64,000 bases of DNA from Sweltsa coloradensis. Lineage: Eukaryota > Arthropoda > Insecta > Plecoptera > Chloroperlidae. Shown piece after piece: positions 40,401 through 52,400 of the stretch. Position 1 is the first letter of the stretch, and each line of letters opens with the position of its first letter. Below the pieces are notes generated by a model. That model saw nothing but the letters and a program-made list of their open reading frames with translations, was not told the DNA's origin and searched no databases. The position numbers and the translations under genes were made by a program. Where the stretch lies: NCBI GenBank assembly GCA_024449915.1, contig JAMZAV010000438.1, forward strand, positions 1,550,001 to 1,614,000, read 5' to 3'.

Positions 40401-43400
40401 CAGAAGAGAATAGTAAACGCTTCGGCAATTCGCATCCAGTATTGAAACACGACAAGACGAAGTAATGGACGTTTGACCAATTCTCATAGGAAAATGTATC
40501 TGAATAGGCCTATAAAGGTATCATGTTCCAGACAAGCGTATTTGTCGTATCGTACGGATTATGATGTCGTATTTCACAATAAGAAGTGTCTCCGCCGTAT
40601 AGACAGCATTCAGCATAACAACATAACAACACAAACCAACATTTGGGCATTCCTTATAGTTTGCTGCTTACGTAATTTCAAGTTTAATGGGTGCCTGAAG
40701 TCAACTGGCCATTCAAATTTCTGGAAATTCAAAACTTATTGCAGGGCCCTGATCAGTTTTCTACAGATAGATGATAAAACCTGAGAGTTTATGAAGAACA
40801 TAATCATTGACTGAGAAACAATAACTGGTAGCACATTGTGCATTTGAGATTGTGTCGTCTTCACCCCATGAACGTAAGACCACATCTATGAAAACTATTA
40901 CCTTCAGTGACTGACATCTTCAAAGTAAAGATGTCCGCCAACAATATATAGATCGTCTTGTAGCAACATAACCTTCAATAATTAGAGTAACTCCACCATT
41001 TCATTCTTGATTATCAAAATATTATTCTAGATGACCTTGAGATCCTACCTCTCTATGATGTCGTCGTGAAACTTGACAACCTACCTCCTCCCACCCCGCA
41101 CTACATGACCTTGACAACCTACCTCTCTACGATGTCGTCGTGAAACTTGTTCCACTCTTCAGGGTCGCTCGCGGGGAATCCCACGGTCGGCACAATAGTG
41201 CGCAGGCGCACTCCGCCCACCCCTGCACTCGACCACACCGGAACTGAAACAATGCACGCACAATGTATGAAATCTTAAGCCCCACATCAGAACATCTTTT
41301 CAGCTGACTAACTACTTTTAATATTGTAAATTTGTAATGTCGTTTGAGGCTATACCGTCAACCGCAAGGTATTATTGAGTCCCACTAACTTAGGAGATGA
41401 CTTGATACATATTATTACGCAATCCGAGATTTTGGAAATATATTTAATGATAAGCGAATGTAGTCATGGTTATACTAATGTTCCTATAAAGCATTGGCTC
41501 AAGTCACAGGTGAGCGGGGGTGCCAAATATAATGTACTTTGTTAGTTGGGAAATAATTTCCAAATGTTGTTAGTAGAACACAATCTTCGAGTTCGACTTT
41601 GGCTAAGGAGAACCTTAGAAAGAACCTTAAATCAGAATTGCCTGTTGCTAAGAATTTTCTTGATTAATTACTCCGGGACATTGAAATAGTAGAAATTGTT
41701 GTAGTAGATCGTTGCAAGAAAACATTTGGTGCTGTGCCATGTTTGTTTCTCCGTTGGATCAGATTCAAAATGCTAATGTTCTGGCGTTATTGACCATCAG
41801 TGTCCTCATACGAGACCCAAGCTGATAGGGTTAGGGTGGGTTACTCCAACTCACCGCTGTTCTCCCCGTGCTCCCCGACGATCCAGGCGTCGACGGACGA
41901 GTTGTTGACGCTTAGACGCTCGCCGATCATCGAGCGCAGTCGCTTGGACGCCAGGTTCGTCCCGGCGCCGAACACGCGATGATGAGGGAGTCCACTCGAC
42001 TTCCACGCCGCATACGTCATCACGTCAACTACGAGGACACACAGACAGTTCAAGTGCTCGTCAAACAACTTCTCTGGTGCGTCCCGACCATCAAACAAGA
42101 AGTAAAGGATCACACAAATATGAACATACATAGTACACCAAACAAATAGTTTAGAAAATAAATAATTCTATCGAAATTAAAATAAAATCGAGGACGGAAT
42201 ATACATATTTCTGATCATACATTGTGTCCTTTATTTTTATGTTGTGGTTTGAATGAATGAGTAATTGTCGATAAAAATCATTCCAAGTAGAATAATTCAG
42301 ATAATATAAGCTAAACGAATTTTGTATGCTATGAGGACATGAGCTAAGAAATTTTTTAAATAGCATTTATTTTTTTTAGGGTTTTAGGCCTAAGTCCAAG
42401 GCTATTAGACTATTACGTACTCGAAAAATGCTGCTACATTTGGTTTATTCTATCGATGATATATTTATAAACGTAATCATATCAGCTTTTCTCAATAGAC
42501 TACGTCCTGGATTAACATTGCGGTCGCTTATTTCTTGCGAGTAAGATTGCATAAGTAGACACACGCACAGCAAAATATATACGTAAACTTAACTACAGAT
42601 TTATTTACGAGTTGAGATATCCCGTTTTAAAATGAACCATCCGAATTATTTATGACAATCAATAATTAAGGAGGTAATAAAAACTTGCGGCTGTTTGATG
42701 TGTGTATGTGCGTGCAATACAACATGTCTTAACAATCTAATATATACGTTTGAATAACCCGGGCCCGTGAAATTACCCATGTTGAGATTCCTGTACGGAC
42801 AGAAAACGACTAACACATGCAACGTGTAATTACAAGGGCCAATTATTCACTTCCTCAAGAGTACGGTGTGCATGTAATTAGGATCGGTGGGTCAAACTCA
42901 TTATCTCCACAAACGATTTAATAATAATATGTTGATTAAGATGTTTTATGAACGGTAAGAGTTGGATTTCAAAGTGTCTCATTCGAGGAGACAAAAAGTG
43001 AGAGTGGCGTTCTTTCGCTGTGAGACGTGGTTTCATTATTTAGCCGAAGACAGCTTCTAGGAAAATGAAAGATCCATCAAGGTTGTTAAAGAGTATTGGT
43101 ATTGTTTGTTTGCTTACACTCTGGAGTGCTGAAAATATGCTGCCGTTGCTCCCGGGCCAGCAATTCTAGCGCACAGGGGGATCTTGTGTTCCCACTCGAC
43201 TGAACGATCATTACACAACACAGAATACTATCTCTAATATAGATTATTCATCGTTTTCGTGTGAATTATACCATCCAAATTTGATTTGATTGCTTGATAG
43301 CTTGATGGAGGTCCGTTGACAACCAATCAGCGCATGTAAATAATAATTGTAGTAATGACCATGTCGGTCTCAATGTCAACATACTGGTTCGTGATTTTAC

Positions 43401-46400
43401 CCAGCCAGATGAACGTGCTCACTAATTTTAACTATAATAGTAATGTACCACAACTAATTTCTTACTAATTTTGATAATTTTATCAATTTGGGAAACAATC
43501 CAAAGTGTTTATATACAATGAATGATGTATAATTTGTATAGTTGATTGCGAACGAGCTTTTAGTGTTTCATTTGTTAATTGTCTCATAGTAGTCATTCAA
43601 TGCATAATCTCATGTTTAGTTAAGCTACGTGTGAAATATAAACATATGTTATTGTATATTAATATATTTACTTTCTCTAGAGACATCTTGCTAATACTTG
43701 GCAACTCTACTTACTTACACATTAGCTTGGCAAACATCCATTGTAGCACTTAGATAATGAAAACACTTAGGAGAAGGTCACTCAATTACTTGGTACACTT
43801 AGGATAATCAAAGCACTTATGGATTGTATAATAACAAAATCGTAAACTTTTTATTTTACTAAAACAAGTTGGTTAAATTATTCCTTGCCAGTTGCTGTAG
43901 AAACTCAACATTAGTTGGCCATGTTAATTTGCGAAAGTACTTGATTTTGTTCGCTGCTAAATAATAACTGTTCAATTTCCTCCACTGAATTCGCGTGCAT
44001 TCTTCGAGTTTTTTCTTTCGTAGGAACATTCCTACAATACACCGAGTTTTAGTTATTTTCTTTTGAAACGGTTCATTTTTTATAGGCTACAGGAAGCGTT
44101 TTAAAAATATACTAGCTTTATAGGACAATGACAATATAGACCCAAAACACCATTATGTTTAAATGATCGTATAGGAGAAGGAAACAATTTATGTTTATCT
44201 AAGAATATTTAAATAGGCCTTAGCTATTTTTAATCAAAAGAAGAATGACGCCAAAGCAGTTTTATATGATTCCCTAGAGTCACTAGGAAGAATAATACTA
44301 TATAACAAAATTGTTGCCTTACTATATACATTGTTGAAATATTACTATTTAACATCTTACTTAACTTTAGTGTATTATTATTGTCTGCATTTATGAAATT
44401 AGTTTCATTTAATTGTCATTTGTAAATCAGTTAAATAAATAAATATAACGAGGTGTTACCATAAAATATATTATCATCATGTCACTTTATTTTTGATGCT
44501 CATTAAATATGGTTTATATATTATAACTTTCTTAATGTATTGTGCATACAAATAAATCAGATATTTCATTGACAGTACCTACTACCAAACCTAGGCATCG
44601 TATATCTTAGCTAATGAAAAATCTACTGCCAAGTGATACCAAGTATATATTGATTAATGAAGGTCTGTATAATCGAATGCCATATAAGATAATAACTATC
44701 TTGATTGTGTTAGGATATATTTAGACGGATATGATAACTGTTGAATAACAAAAAGCGTACTCCCAGTTCCTTATAAACTATTGAATTGTATTAAATATTA
44801 ACAATTCCACCTACGGGAGTGTTTCCCGACTATCCAAATCGAGAAATATTGAATTCTAGTTGGAAGTAGTTAGATAACATTTTAAAGTAAACAGCTTTGT
44901 GTTTGCGTTCTGTTCGTGGTGTCACCCCTAATAACCTATGGCCAGCACTCCCTGCTAAAGACATCTTGTCTCGGGACCGGGAAGGCGGCAGAGTTGGGGA
45001 AGTTACCCAAAAATAGTATCTTTTTAAAAGTTAAGTTAGTTGACTTTAAAAGTAATTAGTTAAAGTTAAAGTTAGTTCAAAAATAAAGTAACTTGAAAGT
45101 TAAGTCACCATCTAATTTAACAGAAAATAAAAAACTTGAGGCAACATATAATACCTATAAATTAAAATTAATATTTGCCCAGGGTAAAACGTTTTCAATT
45201 TCACTTTCGCCTTCAGCCATAGTAAACGCGTAACGTAATTACGTACGTTCGGTACGTACGTATTTATAACACACGAAAATCCAATCTAACACAGAACAGC
45301 ACACTACACACTAGCAGACTGCAGACTAACACTAACAGTGATGAGTGAAAGGGAATAAAAATATAATAAGTTAATGATAAGATAACAAGAAAAAAAGAAC
45401 ACTGAATGGAACGCACAACACTTTATGCCCTAGAGGAAACACGGGCTGCAAATTTGCGATTGAAAGTTGAAACAAAAATGTCACCAAAGTAAGCAATCTT
45501 GCTGCCGCACGTGATGCTAGGATGACCGTAATGGAATTGGAATGCCACAAATATGCACATATCAACCACAATACGTAGGCGGGGGGGGGGGGGGGGGGGG
45601 GGGAGAGGGTTGCCATCCCTACCGGATGGCTGATGCGAGAACTTCTCCTCGGAAACGAGGCTTTGACAAGAATTCCTCTTATAAAAACATTTCATTATTG
45701 GGAAAACCGGATTCGAGATATATCCTCATGAATGCAATGGTCATTTCTATGAAGTACAGGCTGCAAAACAAAAGTAACTTTCAACTTAACGTTTATTGAA
45801 AGTTACTGAAAATAAATATCAGTTACTTTAAAAAGTTACCGATTTTGAATAAATAACGCGTTACCCTAAAAGTTACTAAAAAACTAACGCGTTAGCGCTA
45901 ACGCGTTACTTTCGTTAAGTTACTCCCCAACTCTGGAAGGCGGGAACCACCCCCACACGTACCTGGTGGGGTGACCACGATCATGATACAGTCGGGACTC
46001 TTGGCGACGACCTTGGGAACCACGTCCTTGATGACGTCACAGTTCCTGCGCATCAGCTCCTTCCTGCTCTCTCCTGGCTTGGTGCGCGCACTGGCGGCGA
46101 TGATACAAACCTTGGAGGCCGCACTGATGTCGTAGTCTGTAAGAACCAGAGGAGATATAACCGTGATCAAGAAACTCGGACCAATTACATTGTTTTTTGT
46201 TATAAAACTAACGTGTCTCTTAATTAATTATTAAAACATTCTCTAACTCAAATTTCAAATCATCAAACAACACCAACACCAAAAACAATAACATTTTAAA
46301 ATTAAGTTTAAGTTTGTTTGGTTTTAAGCAGCCCACTGCATCCCAAAACATTCACGTTGCTTGATCAAAATAACACAAAATAACTATCCTTGTAATAAGA

Positions 46401-49400
46401 TTGTATTATTGGCCCTATGATTTTGTTTATAACTAACTCTTAAACTTACTACAACTATCAAGGGGTGAAGGCATATTCAAAATACAGTATTTAAACTACA
46501 GGCATATATTTTAATAGATACAAAGCGATCCATCATTCATGGTTTGATGTAAACAAACTCATTCCTTTTAACAGGTGTTTTGCTCTTTGAAGAAGTTGGG
46601 TAATTGCGAATATCATTGAAAAAATATTACCACACATTGTAGAAAATTCAACTCGCCGGTGTTCTATATAAACCAATCTTGGTTTAGAGTCAGAATTGCG
46701 GTTGCCAGGGCGTTGCTATATGAAGCGGTCATGTTGAGTGACGACATACTAATAAGTATACATTATTAAGTCAATACATCACTTATGTACAAGACAAACT
46801 GAGTTAGTTGTGGAAATAGATATTCCGTGTAACTGATTTCAAAAACATTGTTTGCCTTAGCAGTTGTTCACGAATTTTTGTACTGGTACTGGTCAAAACA
46901 CCATCAACACTACAATAAAGATTATATGTCAATTTTATTTTTAAGTTATTTCACAGTGTAGTGTATCAGTTGTGTCAGAGATTTCAGAGTTTGAGTTTTG
47001 AATACGAAAAAAAATGAGCAAAGTTATCAAACAGGACTTCATCTAAGCTAGGTTTAATTTTATATATAATTTGTTGACTGTATGTAAGTCACATTTCAAG
47101 GCAAAGCAATGTCGCAAGAATTTCTTCGAATCAAATTAATTATGTGAACTATAGCGTTGACCACCACAGCTCCGAGCGCTGGTTGCTCCCTAGAAGAACA
47201 CCTCACATCCATCTGAACGCGACAGGATCCTCTCGACTCTCCGACAAGCGCGGCTACGTTCCCATGAGTTTTTCACCACCCCACTAAATTACTCGTGTAC
47301 GTGATTATAATTAGAAAACATGTTAAACGGAGCTCATTACAGACATGCGCAATGCACGCTAACCTACGAGAGAATGTGTGTCCGTGAAAACCATCTCTTC
47401 TCCTCATCCTTTTGCTTCACCAATATCATCTTTATCCTCTTCACCATATCGTATTGCCTGACCTATAAGTCCTACGCCTGTTAACATAATTATGTTTTTG
47501 AAATAGTATTTTGACAGTACTTAACAATGACATAATTTAAAGAAATACCTAGGGCCATTACCTTATCAACTTTCTCTGGATATGGAAAAAATTAAAAGTG
47601 ATTAAAAAAAGAATGAAATCAAGAACTATTGTGATCAAAACATGAAACGTTAAAAAACCTGCTTCAAAATCCTGAATGATTTAAGTGACAGGTAGCTCTG
47701 ATTCAGGAATCCCCTTGTTTGATATACCCACCACCAGCAATTTTTCCAAGATTTTCTTCGAATGCAAGGGATTGAATCCTAGGATATTTCCTTCATATTT
47801 TCCCTAGCTCCAAAATACCTAGTCACTCCCAAGACACCTGCTATTGTCCCTGGACAGGTTGTTCCCACGATAAATTTAATTTAAAATATACGGTTATGTT
47901 TGGTGATCGGAAGCCAGTCAAGCCACCCAGTGTTCTATGTTTAGCATCACCTACACTGATGCCCATCTTCTTCAGCACATTGATTTTCTTCACCATTTCT
48001 CACATTCTTTTATAGCCATCCTCTTTACCAAAGTGTTAATCACATTGCTGATAATTTGTTTCTCATATTCCATGTGTCATCACGTAATAAACACGCCACA
48101 TCGCGTGTGTATTTTAATATTATAATTACAAATGTACATACAAGAGCTGCCAGCTGGTGTTTTCTTTCTTATTATATGTAATGTAATAAAACACCGCCAG
48201 TCGTAATGTAAGTTCCGAGGTGTTAGTTAATAGTATTCACATTCACAGCTGGAGATTAATATTGGAATCTTCGTTATTACCTGCACGGAATACAAGGACT
48301 GGTGAGAGCAGGGCTAAGATTTTAAGAAATATTCAAACAGCGAAACTTCATCGAGCTGTGTGTTGCCAACTCACAAAGACTGTCGCGGCGTCGACAACAT
48401 TTAAACATAAATGTCCGACTGCTACACAACATAGACTGTCACTAGATTAGTCTGACCATTGAGTATAGTGGTCTGACGTCACGCAACAAGGCTGCCTCAT
48501 AGAAGAGAAAACGTCTCGTGTTTCGTTATCTGCCGAGGAATCTCCGGTTTAGTTTCAATTATGGAATTATATAATCAAAAAATTGAAAAAATATTCCTGG
48601 TAAAAACATTATTTCAAACTTTTTGCACGGGATATTTACTTGGTAAGAAACTACATCTGTCTACATTTACACAATTTATTTATATTTTAATTCACGAAAT
48701 TCGAAAAACGTTAATTTTGCACGTTTAAAATGTTGGCCCTATTAGTCTCTTCCCCTCTAAGTTTCAGCATAAGCAATTAAGTGTGTGGTGTAACGTGCTG
48801 ACTTGTGCCAGACTCGATGGTAGCTTGCTTGAGAAATGCCGACCCATGTTGCAGATCCAAAGTCTCGCCTTTCAGTTTGTCAGCGTCTTTGTCGATCAAC
48901 GCCAGGTTGCAGCATATTCCCTTTGCAAAGATAAACACAGATTTGAACATTAAAACATGAAAATTAAAGAAAACCAACATTGCACATAAATACGTGCAGC
49001 ATATTCCCTGTTTAAAGATAACACAGGTTTACACATTAATCATGTTGCAGCAGATGTCCTGAGCACAAACACAGATTTGTACATTAAACATGTTGGAGCA
49101 GATGTCCTGAGCACAAACACAGATTTGTACATTAAACATGTTGGAGCAGATGTCCTTACAAAGAGAAACACAACATTGCACATCAAATACGTAGCAGCAG
49201 ATTCTCTGTGCAAAGAAAAACACAGATTTGTACATCAAACATGTTAGAGTAGACGTCTTGTGCAAAGAAAAACACAGATTTGTACATCAAACATGTTGTG
49301 GCACATGTCTTGTACAAAGAAAAACACAACATTGCACATCAAATACGTTGCAACAGGTTCTCTGTACAAAAACAAACACAGATTTGTACATCAAACATGT

Positions 49401-52400
49401 TGCAACAGATTCTCTGTGCAAAGAAATACACATATTTTTACATCAAACACGTTGTGGCATATATGTGTGCAAAGAAACACAATCATATTTAAATTACAAT
49501 TGAGGATACATCACTTACAGAATAATTATCCTCCACTCGGAAGCATCAGAACACGAGAGAAACAATCACCAAACGTGACGTTCCGTGATGAACAAGAAGT
49601 CTCGACACTTGGTAATGACAATAAATAAATTACTCTGTCTGGTTGACTCATAAATACTGCCATTTGCCAGATTACTTTAACAGTAGCACCTCAACTTAAT
49701 TCCCCGCAGAATTAAAATAAAGAAAAATCGAAACGAAGAATGTTCGCACAAATAAATTACAAAGCTCATCTTTTCTGGAATGCAAGCACGAACAGTATAC
49801 AACATGAAGTTAGCTCCTACAAGATTCCAAGTACATAACTTCTTATCATGTGTATTTGGGTATAAGAAATTGGTTGGTGTAGCAGAACAAGTTTTCAAAT
49901 AGAAACATAAATCTCTTCGTGAAAATGTGCGTGTGTGGAGATGAGACACCACTAAACGCCTTTCAGCAGTTGCTTTATTGATCTAGAACCGAGATTAACG
50001 GCTCGAACAAGTTGTATCCTGGATAATAGACAACTATTATTCATGTTTGTTTGGGCCGATTTCTCAAGATGACGGATTGAGTTATTTTAGGTTTATCTAG
50101 ACTATAGACGTGTACGAATTGTTTCAAAATGTTTGTTTTAAAGTACTAAACTTTTCTTCTAAAATACTGTTTAGGCCTACCTCTTTTATTTTTTGTATAT
50201 CACAAATGCATTGAAAACAGTGAGAAATTTGGTTTTTGGATGAGCGAAGTGAAGACTTCAATTTCACTGACCCCCAAAAATTTAGCTCGGGTGTTTTTTT
50301 TTTTTTTTTTGTCTGTTTGTTAACTCTCTACCAGGCAAACGGCATATCCGATCTTGATGAAAATTTGACAGGACCTTCGAAATCTCTGAACTTAGAGGTG
50401 TATTGTTTTTGGGTACAATCGAGAAATATTCTCATGAATATCGTACTTTTACGATTTTTTCGATTTTTAGTGCGATATTTTCGTGACATTTGGGTTAATT
50501 CTGACAAACGGGTGGGGCTACAACGTTCATATTATACATGGACATTAAGGTTATGGTGATGTAGTACCTTTTGAAAGAAAAAGTTGAAAAAGTTAGCCAG
50601 AATCCATCGAAATAAAGCTTTTAATATAAGTTTTTGATTTTTTGTGCGATATTTTCGTGCCATTTGGCCATTCTGACCAAAACTGGTGGGCCTACAACGT
50701 TCATATTATACATGGACATTAAGGTTATGGTGATGTAGTACCTTTTAAAAGAAAAAGTTTAAATAGTTATCCAAAACCTATAGAAATAGAGCTTTTAATA
50801 TAAGTTTTTTACGGAAAATAATACCAATTGACAGGTAACAAAAGAAACTTGACAACAATCAGCTACAATGCGTATTGCGTAGGCAGCAAAACAAAGAACT
50901 TGCAAAAGTAAAGATATCCCATGCAAACTAAACATTTTTAAAAGCTCATCCATCAACGCGGCGGGACTTTAGCGTTTTCCTAGTGGTAAATGATTGATTT
51001 GTATGTATAGTTTTGGTGGGGGTGCCGGTCCACGGTTGCCTGTGCGCCGACCGATAGAAGGGGGAAAGGGGGCGATGGCCCTGCTTGAAAGATCGTTCTC
51101 ACTCCCGAACGGCGAATAGAGGAGCTTCATGTCATTGGAGGACCAAACATTCTGACTACTTTAGTATGATTACTCTATTCATGCCAATAACAGGTAATTA
51201 GAAGCGGTTGTTATCTGCCGGCAACACCCACACCCAACAAGAAGTCGTAATATTATCACCTCATTACGACAGCCTTCAAATCAGCATACATCGTAAACCG
51301 TTCTCTAATTTAGTTTCATCTTAATTGTGATCATATTACTTACGGACCTCCTTCGTTGAACGAGTATTGGTTCTTAGATTTAGCTCTATAGGGTGGTTAG
51401 TAAAGAAGTGAGATCCTATACTCTAGAGGCTAGGATGTCGTGTTTTCTGTAATACCGTATGGTAGGTAAGGTAATAACGACTCAAGTAATTGGATATAGA
51501 CTCTTGAGAAAACCTGGCGTAACCTCAAACGTCTCCATCGCGTGATCTTACTGCCAGGAATAAGAGGAAGGATACACAGCAGAAACACGTTGTCTTTCGG
51601 TCATGGATCTAGTTACGAAACGAGTTCAGGATTCTTCAAAATTGTGTTCACGTAAAGAATAATGTGAACATATTTACAAGTACTCGTTTATATGTCACAA
51701 AATGTCGCACACTTTAGGGGGGTGGGGGTTATTAACTTGTGACAATACAATGTGTAACAGGGGGTGGTGAATAGGGTGGGTCGAAAAAAATGTTTTGTTT
51801 TTTTTCTGAACGCTTTAGTGCGGAAAAGTTGCCTATTGTAATTAGAAGAAAAACGGCATCAAAAAAAATTAAAATCGGTTAACATCTTCCGTTCGCGCAT
51901 GGGACCTAAAGTTAATAAAAAATTCAAAAACCGCGACTTTTTTGTACTTTTTTTTTGTAACTAAATATTTTATTTCGGAACGCTTTTGTGCGGAAAAGTT
52001 TCCTATTGTAATAAGAAGAAAAACAGCATAAAAGCATTTAAAATCGGTTAGCATCTTCCGTTCGCGCATCGTCTTAAAAAAAACAGAAAAATACAAATTT
52101 GTCGCAATTTTCACTGTGCAACACTTAGCTCGTTTTGCTAGAACAAAACGACCCAGAACTCACCACGTGGAGGTGGTTGCACGTCGAGTTCCACCCACAC
52201 CCTACCCAACCAACCATCCAATTGTTGGGTGTGAAATTTACATTATATTTACAACGATTTTCCATAGAGTAGGTAAGATCTTTGGCTTACTGTGTATTTA
52301 ATTTCCTTTTTTATATTTTCTACACATTTGAAGTCTGATTTTGTGGAGAAATGAGGCATGTCCGATCTCGACTTCAGTGTTGCTCGGATATACCCATCTC

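Noticed and set aside
47150..47290. GC-richer open stretch in LDH intron 2, plus strand
   Set aside because: The frame reads without recognisable motif and on the opposite strand to the gene; no paired splice sites.
48777..49628. Cys/His-rich open frames on both strands through the minisatellite
   Set aside because: They follow the ~50-bp repeat; only the segment joined to exon 2 has a possible coding role.
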